Part shown: positions 9,419 to 26,971 of the stretch, in pieces
How positions within the stretch are numbered: position 1 is the first letter of the stretch
How the letters are laid out: the number at the start of each line of letters is the position of its first letter
The notes under the pieces: generated by a model
Seen by the model: the letters and a program-made list of their open reading frames with translations, nothing else
Database searches by the model: none
What the model was told of the DNA's origin: nothing
Assembly: GCA_963792655.1 (NCBI GenBank)
Contig: CAWBWU010000003.1
Span: 868,001 to 932,000, forward strand
Length of the DNA: 64,000 bases
Direction of reading: 5' to 3'
From: DOZZ01 sp963792655
Lineage (GTDB): Bacteria; Acidobacteriota; Terriglobia; Bryobacterales; Bryobacteraceae
Position numbers and translations under genes: made by a program

Positions 9419-10200
9419 TCCGTCACTTCCGTTGCCGACACAGCGCCCAGAGCAACCATCGCCACACCCAGCGCGGCCAGGCCCATCGCGAACCAGCTCT
9501 GCTTTGCGCGCTTTGTCGGAACTACCGGATCGGGCGGCAAGTTATAAACTTCCGGTTTATCGACTAACAGGAAGAAGGCGTTTAATCCTTCAGTGCCGGG
9601 CTGATTTTCCGCGTCTACTCCATAGAGATACGCTTCGTGCATGCCGCCCTCTTGCAGCTTGTCGACGCGAGCCTGGGCATCGATGCGCAGTTGCGCAACG
9701 TCCCCAAACTGGATCGACGCAGTTGGACAAGCCTTCGCGCAGGCGGGCGTCATGTCTTCGTTCAGCCGGTCATAACAGAGCGTGCACTTCCACGCGCGGC
9801 CATCGTCTTCGCGCCGGTCGATCACACCAAAAGGACAACCGACCACGCAGTAACCGCAGCCGTTGCAGATATCGGGCTGCACATATACGGTGTCGAACTC
9901 GGTGCGCATGATCGCGCCGGTCGGGCAGGCTTCGAGACAACCGGCGCGCGCGCAGTGTTTGCACACGTCGCTCGACATCAGCCACGACATGCCGCCCGCA
10001 TCTTGCGTCGAAAGCGCCACCGGCCGCTCGATGAAGCTGACGTGCCGCCACGTGGAAGCGCCGAGCGTCATCGTGTTGTCGTAGGACATGCCGCTGAAGA
10101 ACAAGCCATCATCGGGCAACTGATTCCACTGCTTGCATGCCACTTCGCACGCTTTGCAGCCGATGCAGAGCGTGGTGTCGGTGAAGAAGCCCTTCGCCAT
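9415..10200 (-). CDS. Formate dehydrogenase iron-sulfur subunit
   Basis: 261 residues, FdhB/FdoH type. Four ferredoxin-like Cys clusters are visible: CIGCKACEVACKQWN, CKHCARAGCLEACPTGA, CNGCGYCVVGCPFGV and the partner Cys in CTLCYDRL...CAKACPTAS. Together these fit four [4Fe-4S] clusters that carry electrons from the molybdenum or tungsten subunit to the membrane subunit. A single C-terminal membrane helix (QSWFAMGLAALGVAMVALGA) anchors it, as in FdnH/FdoH. The gene starts immediately after the catalytic subunit stop (no gap) and overlaps the NrfD gene by four bases, so expression is coupled. Confidence 0.93.
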   Translation of the reverse strand: MAKGFFTDTTLCIGCKACEVACKQWNQLPDDGLFFSGMSYDNTMTLGASTWRHVSFIERPVALSTQDAGGMSWLMSSDVCKHCARAGCLEACPTGAIMRTEFDTVYVQPDICNGCGYCVVGCPFGVIDRREDDGRAWKCTLCYDRLNEDMTPACAKACPTASIQFGDVAQLRIDAQARVDKLQEGGMHEAYLYGVDAENQPGTEGLNAFFLLVDKPEVYNLPPDPVVPTKRAKQSWFAMGLAALGVAMVALGAVSATEVTE

Positions 10201-13200
10201 TTACGTTTGGTCCCCTTGCTTGTCGACGCTCGCGCCCACCAGATGTTTGCCAACTGGGCGATGACCCACGACCGGTAAGTCGCGCAATTCGGCACCCGGC
10301 AAAGTTGCACCCTCTATGACGGCATGAGGCCGCATAAAGCGCGCGTGCCGGCCGCGCACGATGTTCGCTGTATGCGCCTTCGAGTTCATGATGCTGACGT
10401 TGGGGTCCGCCGCTAAGCAGAGCAGCTCATTCGCGGAGTCGCCGGTCGACTTTCCCTTGCTGCCCCAGTGGTATGGCAGTCCGATCTGTTCGAACGTGCG
10501 GCGACCGATCTGCAACGGACGAATACGCCGCGTCACCAGCACTCGTGCTTCGATCGCGGCGCGCGCGGTGCTGATGGTGGCCCACCCGCCGTTAGTCAAC
10601 TTCTTCGCGGCTGCCAGTTCCGGCGACACTTCGCAGAACATCTCCGGCTGCAGTTCGCTCAACCAGGAAAGCCAGCGCGACATGCCGCCCGCGGTGTGAT
10701 GTTCGGTCAAGCGATAAGTAGTGATCAGATACGGGAAACGCTCGTCGTCATAAGGACGGTGCAGCGGGTTTTGACTGCGCAGATAGTCCATGCGCACGGG
10801 GTTACACTGCTGCGCATACAACGCGTTTTTCACGACCGATTCCAACGGCTCGTAGTGCGATGGCAGCGGGCCCTCTTGCAACCCGATCGGCGCAAATAGC
10901 CAGGCTTTGCCATCGGCCTGCATGAGGAAGGGATCGGTGCCGAGCAACGTGTCTTTGCCTTTGGCATCGGGCGCAGGGCGGTACGACGGCGGACGATCCA
11001 CGATGCAGTCCGGTTCGTCGTAACCCGTCCACTTCTTCGCCGCTTCATCCCACCAGACATACTTCTTGCGCTCGGACCAGGGCTTGCCTTCAGGATCAGC
11101 CGATGCGCGATTGTAGAGCATGCGCCTGTTGTGCGGCCATGCCCAACCCCAGTCTTTTGCGCCACCCAATCCTGCTCTTCGCGCGGCTTACGATTGGCCG
11201 CCTGGTTCTTGCCGTCTTTGTAAATGCCCGAATAGATCCAGCAGCCGCAGGCAGTGGCGCCATCGTCCTTCAGATCGGTGAAGCCGCTGACAGCCTTCTT
11301 GTCTGCCCAGGTATAGCCGTTGATCTCTTTGAGCACAGCCTCCGCACTGGGTTCGTTGTACTTGCCGTGTGTGGGGTAATCCCAGGTGAGATCGAGCAGC
11401 GCGCGATCTTTCGGATCGGTGGATGTTGCGTACAACTCGCGCAGCCGGCGGCCCAGATGATAGATGAAGTGCAGTTCACTGCGCGCATCGCCCGGCGGTT
11501 CGACCGCTTCATGATGCCACTGCAGCAAGCGCTGCGTATTGGTGAAGCTGCCTTCCTTTTCAGTGTGCGCTGCGGCCGGGAAGAAGAAGACTTCGGTAGC
11601 GATGTCTTCGGCTTTGACCTCGCCACGCCGATGCTCGGGCGAGTCTTTCCAGAACTCCGCCGTCTCGATCATCGCCAGATCGCGCACCACGCACCATTCC
11701 AGATTGCGCATTCCCTCGCGCTGCATCGCGGCATGCGGAGAACCCACCGTGGGATTCTCACCCATGATGAAGTAGCCCTGCACTGCACGATCGATCATGT
11801 TGACCACCGAGGTCATATGCGAGTGGTCGCCGGTGAGGCGTGGCAGGTAATCGAAGCACCAGCCATTCGACTGCTGTGCGGCATCGCCATACCAGGCCTT
11901 CAGGAGCGACACGATGTACTTCTTCGATTCGCCCCACCAACCCGAAACGCCCACTTCGTTTTCGCAGTACGTGTTGAAGTCGGTGTCCTGCTTCGCGCGC
12001 GGCATGGCGAGATAGCCGGGCAGCAGGTTGAACAGCGTGGGGATGTCGGTTGAGCCTTGGATGGAAGCGTGACCGCGCAGCGCAAGGATGCCGCCGCCGG
12101 GCCGCCCGATGTTGCCGAGCAAGCGCTTGCACGATCGAAGCGGCGCGGATGATTTGCGCGCCCGTGAGGTGATGCGTCCAGCCGACCGCGTAGCAAATAG
12201 AAGTGGTGCGCTCGCGGCCGGAGTTTGCGCACATCGTTTCGGCGATCTTCAGAAACGTCTCGCGGGGCGTGCCGCAAATCTCTTCCACCATTTCCGGCGT
12301 GTAGCGCTGGTAGTGGCGCTTCAGGATCTGAAAGACGCAATGCGGATCCTGCAGCGTGCGGTCTTGTTTGCCGCCCCGCGACATGGCTGCGCGTTCCGAG
12401 TGCGCCTGCCCGCTGTGACCCGCGCGCTTAGTGCTATTCGAGTCAATCGGGTCTTTGTACTTCCACTTCTCGAAATCGTACTCGGACTTCGCTGCGTCCC
12501 AGCCGCCGAACAGACCGTCCAGGTCCTCTGTGTCCTGATACTCGTCGTTGATGATCAGGCTGGCGTTGGTGTAATCCACGATGTACTCGCGGAAGTAACG
12601 TTCGTTCTCGAGGATGTAGCGAATGATGCCGCCCAGGAACGCAATATCCGTGGCGGGCCGAATCGTAGTGTGAATGTCGGCGACTGCGCTGGTGCGCGTG
12701 AAGCGCGGATCCACGTGAATGATCTTCGCGCCGCGCTCCTTCGCCTTCATCACCCATTGGAAACCGACCGGATGATTCTCGGCCATATTCGAACCCTGGA
12801 TCAGAATGCAATCGGCGTTCTCCAGATCCTGGAGGAACATCGTCGCGCCACCCCTACCGAAGCTGGCCCCCAGACCGGGGACCGTGGAGGAGTGTCAAAT
12901 CCTGGCCTGGTTTTCGATTTGTATGATGCCGAGGCCGGTGAACAGCTTCTTGATGAGATAGTTCTCTTCGTTGTCGAGCGTGGCGCCGCCAAGATGCGCA
13001 ATACCTAAAGTGCGATTGAGCGTGTGGCCTTCTTCATGCGCCGTCTGCCACGTCTCATCGCGCGTCTTCTTCACGCGCTGCGCAACCATCTCCATCGCTT
13101 GATCGAGCGCAATGCGTTCCCACTCCGTCCCATGCGGCCGCCGGTAGAGCACGTGCTGTTCGCGATGATTACCGGTGACGAGTTGGAAACTGGCGGACCC

Positions 13201-13443
13201 TTTGGGACAAAGCCGGCCCGCAGACACCGGGGAATCGCCGTCGCCTTCTATGCAGGTGATCTTCTCGTCCTGCACGTAGACGTCCTGTCCGCAACCGACA
13301 GCGCAATAGGGACAGACCGACTTGACGACCCTGTCGGCACGTTTCGTGCGCGGTTCGAGAGTGTTGCTGCGGGGGGAGCTAACGGTGTCGCCGAGCGCGA
13401 GCAGATCACCGCGCTGGACTTGCTTCAGCAGTGGCCAGGTCAT
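10201..13443 (-). CDS. Formate dehydrogenase catalytic subunit, selenocysteine-containing (two frameshifts)
   Basis: Oxidises formate to CO2 at a bis-molybdopterin Mo/W site. About 1075 residues. The N-terminus binds a [4Fe-4S] cluster (CPYCAVGCGQ, then GRLCPKGS). An in-frame UGA at 12895-12897 lies exactly where FdnG/FdoG-type enzymes carry selenocysteine: NQARI-U-HSSTVPGLG. Homology continues through it without loss (FGRGGAT, AENHPVGFQWVM, DPRFTRTSAVAD). Two real frame breaks look like sequencing errors: an extra base in AA at 12121-12122 before LLGNIGRPGGG, and a missing base in CCC at 11165-11167 before the WPHNRRMLYNRAS region. No Tat signal is seen, so the active site may be cytoplasmic. 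UGA decoding requires selA, selB, selC and selD elsewhere in the genome. Confidence 0.92.
12865..12897 (-). promoter_or_regulatory. Bacterial SECIS element with its UGA codon
   Basis: Directs SelB to insert selenocysteine at the UGA (12895-12897). After UGA there are 11 bases (CACTCCTCCAC), then the stem GG, a bulged U, CCCC, loop GGUCUG, GGGG, CC. In E. coli fdhF the same layout occurs: 11 bases after UGA, GG, bulged U, short stem, a loop containing GGUCU, closing CC. The bulged U and loop GU are the SelB contacts known there. The upper stem here is one pair longer. Established: the fdhF SECIS structure. Seen: sequence and spacing. The fit leaves little room for chance. Confidence 0.93.
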
Positions 13444-13949
13444 CCATCTCGAAGCGTATCAAAAGGAGGACGGATGAACGTGAGCCTCATGTGCGACTGC
13501 ATACACGGGGCGATCGTGAGTTGCAGGGAAGCACTCGCTAGCTACGGGCCGAATAGTAGACCTACTACCCTCCGGCTTACCCATTTGCGTCCATTCGCGG
13601 CCAAAGAATCTCGCGCAATCCCTCTGTGGAATGGCGTTCAGAGCGGATTGGCTTGCGATTACTTTCGGGTACCGCGCTTCCTATCGGTCGCGCCCCTGAA
13701 ATGTCATTCGATCACATCGGTGGATTCGTAAGTAAAACAGGATTTAGAAGAAGAAGTACACAAGCTAGAACATACCTCACCGTAAGACCAGAGCGGCCAG
13801 CCGATTCGTGCCTCACGTCTCCCCGCATTGCACTCGCTATGTAATCTATTTTGCTGATTTTCGTAAAGTATCCAGGAGCGTAGTGTATACTCTGACCCGA
13901 AGCCTGTCAGCACTTGTTTTACGAAGCAGTACAAGGAGAATTACCACAC
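13444..13949. other. 506-base intergenic region between fdh operon and PQQ gene
   Basis: Must hold divergent promoters for the formate dehydrogenase operon and the PQQ-type gene. On the plus strand TATACT at 13886-13891 could be a -10 box for the latter, without a convincing -35. A fragment resembling the dispersed palindromic repeat of this window lies near 13586-13604 (GCGTCCATTCGCGGCC). No tRNA could be recognised; in particular I looked for a selC-like gene and did not see one. Confidence 0.4.
13474..13731 (+). CDS. Possible small protein with a strong ribosome-binding site
   Basis: 85 codons beginning at ATG 13474 and preceded by AAAAGGAGGACGG, one of the best Shine-Dalgarno sequences in the window. 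The predicted peptide has five Cys (including CDC near the start), no signal peptide and no recognisable domain. Its composition is not strongly protein-like. It could be a leader peptide, a real small protein or chance. Low confidence. Confidence 0.25.
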   Translation: MNVSLMCDCIHGAIVSCREALASYGPNSRPTTLRLTHLRPFAAKESRAIPLWNGVQSGLACDYFRVPRFLSVAPLKCHSITSVDS

Positions 13950-15521
13950 ATGAGCTTGCCGCTCAAGAAGTCGTCGTACGCGTTAATTTGCTGCGTTGCG
14001 CTCGGGTCTTTGACCTCCGCCAGCGCAAAACCGAAAAAGTCGAACTGGTGGCCGATGTTTGGCCAGAATGCGTCGAACACAGCCAGCTCGGCTACCGATG
14101 ACGGTCTCTCAACCGACACCGCCGGTCAACTTGCACCACTCTGGGTCGCCACACTCGGCGGTGATGTCTCCGCGCGGGCTGCTGTCGTTGACGACGTTGT
14201 CTATGTGCCGGACTGGGCCGGCAACCTGTGGGCGCTTGACGCCAATAGCGGGCAGACGATCTGGTCGCATCAGCTTTCTTTCTACGGTCTGGCGGCGAAC
14301 ACGCACTCACGCGCAACGCCGGTGGTCGACGGGAAGACGTTATTTGTGGCGACGCAGGAGGGCGCGTACCTTCTCGCCATCGATGCGAAAAACGGAACCT
14401 TAATCTGGAAAACTCAGGTGGAGTCTGCCGATCGGCTCGCGGTCATTACTGCCTCACCGACGTCCTATAAAGGCGTACTTTACACCGGCGTCGCCTCCAC
14501 TGAGGAGGGCGCGGTGGCATTTGGGTATCCCTGCTGTAAAGCTCGGGGCAGCGTGGTCGCTGTGGACGAGAAGAGTGGGTCGATGCTCTGGAAGACTTAT
14601 ACAATCCCCGTGGGTTATACCGGCGGAGGCGTTTGGGGCAGCAATCCGATAGTGGATGGCGCATTGAAAACTGTGTTCGTCGGGACCGGTAACAACTACA
14701 GTAATCCGACCGACCCTGCTTATGTGGCCTGCATCAGTGGAGGCGGCACCGCCGCAACCTGCCTTTCTCCCGATGATCACGTCGATTCCATCCTTGCGCT
14801 GGATCTGGCGACCGGAACAGTGAAATGGGCGAAAAAGCTGGTGAACTGGACCGCACCTTACACCCCCGGCTCTGACACGTGGAACGTAAGCTGCTTCATC
14901 GCGCCGTTCTCCGCCTGTCCGTCGGCCACCCCCGGACCGGACTTCGATTTCGGGTCCGCACCAAATGAGATTACCTACCAGACTGCAAATGGTCCGAAGA
15001 CGATCATCGGCGCGGGTCAAAAGAGCGGGTCTTACTATGCACTTGACCCGGTAACCGGGAATGTACTGTGGCAGACGCAGGTTGGGCCCGGTTCGTCTCT
15101 CGGCGGCATCGAATGGGGCTCCGCCACAGACGGACAGCGCATCTATGTGGCGATCTCGAACTTCTACGGTATTCCTTATAGCTATGGCAACGCGGGCTCA
15201 TGGGCAGCTCTCGACCCCGCAACTGGGGCGATTTTGTGGCAGGTTGCTGATCCAAACGGGTCGATCGACATCGGGCCGGTAACCGTCGCCAACGGTGTTG
15301 TCCTGGCCGGTTCGATGGCAAGTGGAGCCGCGCAGCCTACCTTCTTTGCGCTGAACGCCAGTAACGGCGCGAAGCTCTGGAGCTATGCCTCCGGCAGTTC
15401 GGTCAATGCCGGGGCAAGTGTCGCCAACGGCACTGTCTACTGGGGTTCCGGCTACACACACCTGGGTATTCCCGGCTTCACTGGAAATACCAAGTTCTTC
15501 GCCTTCTCGACGGGCCAGTAA
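13950..15521 (+). CDS. Exported PQQ-type quinoprotein beta-propeller
   Basis: 523 residues from ATG 13950, which is preceded by AAGGAG at 13933-13938 and starts a signal peptide. The body is a run of tryptophan-docking propeller blades (WALDANSGQTIWSHQ, LLAIDAKNGTLIWKTQ, VVAVDEKSGSMLWKT, ILALDLATGTVKWAKK, YYALDPVTGNVLWQTQ, WAALDPATGAILWQ), the signature of PQQ dehydrogenases. It carries adjacent cysteines in GYPCCKARGSVVAVD, matching the vicinal disulfide (CCxxxxRG-like) that lies over PQQ in true quinoprotein alcohol dehydrogenases. Overall it is like polyvinyl-alcohol-dehydrogenase-type proteins and likely oxidises an alcohol in the periplasm. Substrate unknown; no cytochrome domain is present. 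A strong hairpin follows. Confidence 0.82.
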   Translation: MSLPLKKSSYALICCVALGSLTSASAKPKKSNWWPMFGQNASNTASSATDDGLSTDTAGQLAPLWVATLGGDVSARAAVVDDVVYVPDWAGNLWALDANSGQTIWSHQLSFYGLAANTHSRATPVVDGKTLFVATQEGAYLLAIDAKNGTLIWKTQVESADRLAVITASPTSYKGVLYTGVASTEEGAVAFGYPCCKARGSVVAVDEKSGSMLWKTYTIPVGYTGGGVWGSNPIVDGALKTVFVGTGNNYSNPTDPAYVACISGGGTAATCLSPDDHVDSILALDLATGTVKWAKKLVNWTAPYTPGSDTWNVSCFIAPFSACPSATPGPDFDFGSAPNEITYQTANGPKTIIGAGQKSGSYYALDPVTGNVLWQTQVGPGSSLGGIEWGSATDGQRIYVAISNFYGIPYSYGNAGSWAALDPATGAILWQVADPNGSIDIGPVTVANGVVLAGSMASGAAQPTFFALNASNGAKLWSYASGSSVNAGASVANGTVYWGSGYTHLGIPGFTGNTKFFAFSTGQ

Positions 15522-15547
15522 GGAATAGCCCAACTCCTGCATCATCG

Positions 15548-15590
15548 TCGGGCCGGACCGATCCGCGAATTTTGGATCGGTCCGGCCCGA
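15548..15590 (+). terminator. Strong inverted repeat after the PQQ-type gene
   Basis: Perfect 17-base stem (15548-15564 paired with 15574-15590) with a 9-base loop. The 3' side lacks a run of U, so it may work as a stabilising or Rho-assisted element as well as a terminator. It sits 26 bases after the PQQ gene stop and before the next same-strand gene. Confidence 0.7.
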
Positions 15591-15620
15591 ACGCTTTATC
15601 TACATACATCGGACAACTTC

Positions 15621-16334
15621 ATGTTTCTGCTTAGATTATGGGCAATAGCCTGCTTCCTTGCTGCTCCTTTGGCGTTCGCCCAATGTGGCCCCGCAGCGGC
15701 CACTTCAGCGGTCAAGCTGGATACCGAAATTATTAAGACTGGTTTGTATCTGATTACCGGGGGCGGCAGCAACTCGGTGCTGCGGCTGACCGGGAACGGA
15801 ATGATCCTGGCCAACGGGAAATCGTCCGGCAACTATGCCGCGCTCATGGCGCAGGTCAGAAGAATCGAAAAAGAGCAGCCGATTGCCATCCTGATCCCGA
15901 CCGATCATCGAGAGCAGTACAACGGTGACGCTCAGAAGTTTCTGGACGCCGGTACCCAAATCGTTGCGCAGAAGAACCTAGCAAAGAATCGGCCGAGTTC
16001 CTGCGCGCCTCCATCGCTCACCTTCGACTCGGAGTACACGATCAAACTCGGCGGAGTTACCGTGCAACTACTCCACTTCGACAATGCGTTTACGAACGGC
16101 GATACCGTTGTCTATTACCCGGACTTGAAGGTAGTTGCGGTGGGTGACTTATTTACTGCAGAGCAACCAAACCCTGACTTAGCCGCGGGCGGTACCCTGA
16201 CCGGCTGGAGCCAGGCGCTAACGGGTATCTTGAAGCTGGACTTCGATACTGTCGTACCCGGGAACGGTCCTCGCGTCACCAGAAAAGATTTGCAAGCTTT
16301 GAAAGTGAAGATCGACGGTCTGGCTTCTAAATAA
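15621..16334 (+). CDS. Exported metallo-beta-lactamase-fold protein lacking metal ligands
   Basis: 237 residues with signal peptide (MFLLRLWAIACFLAAPLAFA). The fold pattern is that of MBL hydrolases: LILT-like strand before the first motif, GATQIV-like strand, DTVVYYPDLKVVAVGDLF and VPGNGPRVT. However the HxHxDH site is replaced (PTDHREQYNGDA), the second His position is Phe in DNAFTNGDT, and the GHG loop is GNG. Only Asp of GDLF is kept. Zinc hydrolysis by the usual mechanism is therefore unlikely; a binding or regulatory role is my inference. It follows the PQQ-type gene, from which a strong hairpin separates it. Confidence 0.65.
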   Translation: MFLLRLWAIACFLAAPLAFAQCGPAAATSAVKLDTEIIKTGLYLITGGGSNSVLRLTGNGMILANGKSSGNYAALMAQVRRIEKEQPIAILIPTDHREQYNGDAQKFLDAGTQIVAQKNLAKNRPSSCAPPSLTFDSEYTIKLGGVTVQLLHFDNAFTNGDTVVYYPDLKVVAVGDLFTAEQPNPDLAAGGTLTGWSQALTGILKLDFDTVVPGNGPRVTRKDLQALKVKIDGLASK

Positions 16335-16732
16335 AATAGGGCCGCGGATGGACGCGAATGCACGCGGATTTTGAAGGCGTTCACTGCGACTTATTCCAGA
16401 AGTCGGATCGCTTTTGGCTGTAATTGGCTTCGTTTTTTGGTTCGGGTTTGGTGGGAACTGGGCGATTGGCGCGGAGTTGACGCGTTTTCTGGTCGGAAAT
16501 TCGCAATAGTAAATTTACCAAACGAAGCCAATTTTTGGGAAGCCTGTTTGCCACTGATGGAGAGTCAAAAGTTGCACCGATAACGCGCATATTGCTGACG
16601 CAATATTGCGGCGTGCGCACTTGGTGCGCAGGTGTGTGGTGCGCAAGTTATTGGCGATGCAGTGATTGTTGTGGATTTCTTGATGTCACCCGCTGGGGCG
16701 GACACGCGTGCCTCGGAAGCAATCGGCCCTCA
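16335..16732. other. Intergenic region between convergent MBL-like gene and rpoC
   Basis: No credible gene. It starts with half of a dispersed palindromic repeat (16339-16370), then is AT-richer around 16420-16560, then has several short inverted repeats such as GCAATATTGC-like and GTGCGCAC near 16598-16660. Function not evident. Confidence 0.5.
16339..16370. repeat. Dispersed GCCGCGGAT-type repeat, half element
   Basis: GGGCCGCGGATGGACGCGAA followed by TGCACGCGGATT. Nearly the same 30 bases form one arm of the terminator at 16743-16806, and a relative forms the hairpin at 58382-58441. Here the opposite arm is missing. Confidence 0.6.
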
Positions 16733-16806
16733 ATCAAAAAAAAGGGCCGCGGATGCACGCGAATGCACGCAAATTATCTGTGTGCATCCGCGTGCATCCG
16801 CGGCCC
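16733..16806 (-). terminator. Intrinsic terminator of the rplA-rpoC operon, built from the dispersed repeat
   Basis: On the minus strand a 26-base stem with one mismatch (arms 16781-16806 and 16743-16768), short loop, then a run of eight U. It starts 12 bases after the rpoC stop. The arms are made of the ACGCGGATGC-type repeat that recurs elsewhere in the window. Confidence 0.9.
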
Positions 16807-16818
16807 TCAGTAAACGAA

Positions 16819-21033
<4,215 letters not shown>

Positions 21034-21123
21034 CAAAATCTCCCAAAAGACCCTTTGAAACAAAACATAGTGCAACGCGGATGCGCCCGGGGCTAAAACC
21101 CGAAGCGCATCCTGAACAAGTAA

Positions 21124-25465
<4,342 letters not shown>

Positions 25466-25990
25466 GAGTTAAACTCCAGAGGGCCACACAAAGCAAAAGG
25501 CGCCCAACCCTTACGGGCGGACGCACACGTGTTCACACCAGCCGCAAAGCGGACTGATGAGTTACAGATAACTGCTGGGACACTAAACTGGACGGATACG
25601 CGGGAAACAAGTTCCCCCGGCCGGCCTGAAATGATCGAATAAGCTGCGGAACTCGCCGGATGGCCGGCGAAGAAAGAAAGCAGAAAAAAGGAGTACGGCA
25701 ACCCTGGGCAGGGCTGAACACACTTTGGGCGGAAGCGTTTTGACGCAGGGGGAACCGAGCGGCAGCCCGACGGCAACTGCTACTTGATTGCAAAGAAGCT
25801 AATTTCCCGAACCACGAACCAGCCTTTCGACCGGCTGACACAATGTCCAATATCAAAAGCGTACCAGACCTTACGCCCGCCGTCAAACTTCCGACCAAAC
25901 ACGTGCAGGCAGCGCGTTGCCATTGGGCACGCGCCGCCACTGCTTTGCTGAACCGGCTTGCGCCGGCTCTGTTCCGCTGCCTGGACCGGA
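25466..25990 (-). other. Long rplL-rpoB intercistronic spacer
   Basis: 525 bases without a credible gene. It contains a hairpin TCGCCGG-CCAT-CCGGCGA at about 25650-25670 (preceded on the minus strand by a pyrimidine-rich CTTTTTTCTGCTTTCTTTCT) and CAGCC-GGTCGAAA-GGCTG near 25820-25840. E. coli also has an attenuator and RNase III site in this spacer, so control of rpoB expression is plausible. No promoter could be assigned with confidence. Confidence 0.5.
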
Positions 25991-26377
25991 CTACTTGACT
26001 TCGACGGTCGCGCCCGCGTCGACGAACTTCTTCTTGATCGTCTCGGCTTCTTCCTTGCTGACGCCTTCTTTGACCGGCTTCGGAGCACCGTCGACCAGGT
26101 CTTTGGCTTCCTTCAAGCCGAGGCTGGTGACTTCGCGAACGGCCTTGATGACGTTGATCTTGTTTGCGCCCGCCGCGGTGAGGACAACCGTGAACTCGGT
26201 CTTCTCTTCCGCTGCCGGAGCCGCTGCCGCCGCACCACCGCCCGCTGCCGGAGCCGCTGCTACGGCTGCCGCCGCTGCCGACACGCCGAGCTTTTCTTCG
26301 AGCATCTTGACCAGCTGCGAAGCTTCGAGCAGCGTCAAGCCCTGGATTGATTCTGAGATTGCGTTAATGTCCGCCAT
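25991..26377 (-). CDS. rplL: Ribosomal protein bL12 (L7/L12)
   Basis: 128 residues, usual length. Forms the ribosomal stalk dimers that recruit translation GTPases. N-terminal dimerisation domain (LTLLEASQLVKMLEEKLGV), an Ala/Pro/Gly-rich hinge, and the C-terminal domain with KINVIKAVREVTSLGLKEAKDLV, which contains the conserved factor-binding helix. 42 bases after rplJ and upstream of the long spacer to rpoB. Confidence 0.97.
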   Translation of the reverse strand: MADINAISESIQGLTLLEASQLVKMLEEKLGVSAAAAAVAAAPAAGGGAAAAAPAAEEKTEFTVVLTAAGANKINVIKAVREVTSLGLKEAKDLVDGAPKPVKEGVSKEEAETIKKKFVDAGATVEVK

Positions 26378-26419
26378 GATTGTGTTCCTTAGATTCCTTT
26401 CGAAACTTTGCTGAACCGG

Positions 26420-26948
26420 TTACTGCTGAAACTTGTTTTCCTGCACGGCCTGGTCGATCACTACCGCCAGGTTGCGCCCCACCGCGTTGACCGCGGTTGC
26501 CAAACGCTGCGCCGGTGCCTGGATCAGGAACAGCAGCTTCGCGTAAATCTCTTCCTTCGGCGGCATCGTCGCGAGATCGTTGATCCCTTTGACATCCACC
26601 ACTCGGCCCTCAACCATGCCCGCTTTAAAAGTGAATGCGGGATTAGTCCGGGCGTAAGTTCGTAAGCGCCTTCGCGAGCGCCACCGGATCGTTGTGCGTG
26701 TAGACCAGCGACGTCATGCCGCGCAGATTACCCAGCAGGTCCTGGCTCGAAAGGCCTTCGCTGGCCTTCTGCGCCACGTTGTTCTTGATGACCTTGTACG
26801 TGCCGCCTGCGCCGCGAACGGTTTTGCGGAGCTCGTAATCCTGCTCGACCTTCATCTTTTCGTAGCCCGTGACGAAAAGGTTCTGCAGCTTTTCCAGCTC
26901 AGCCCGCAGCTCGGCGAAATCTTTATGTTTGTCTTCGCGTTTCTTCAT
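26420..26948 (-). CDS. rplJ: Ribosomal protein uL10 (one sequencing frameshift)
   Basis: About 175 residues from the ATG at 26948 (MKKREDKHKDFAELRAELEK). It anchors the L7/L12 stalk to the ribosome. The frame breaks at the AA of 26656-26657; dropping one base gives ALTNYARTNPAFTFKAGMVEG, which joins the two halves seamlessly. The 3' part contains MPPKEEIYAKLLFLIQAP, typical of the region before the C-terminal L12-binding helix. The gene is essential, so the break is an error of sequence. It lies 23 bases after rplA. Confidence 0.95.
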
Positions 26949-26971
26949 TGAGAGTGTCCTTGGCCGCGCGG

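Noticed and set aside
12895..12897. Nonsense mutation or sequencing error in the formate dehydrogenase gene
   Set aside because: The position, flanking residues and SECIS structure fit recoding, and the frame continues without any shift.
10802..13008. Long frames antisense to the formate dehydrogenase gene
   Set aside because: Shadow frames; the minus strand encodes a well-matched enzyme.
13444..13949. A selC (tRNA-Sec) gene close to the selenoprotein operon
   Set aside because: No cloverleaf with a UCA anticodon could be seen in the gap.
21034..21075. An upstream rpoC start extending the protein by 14 residues
   Set aside because: The downstream ATG at 21033 has a correctly spaced GGGAG and family-like first residues.
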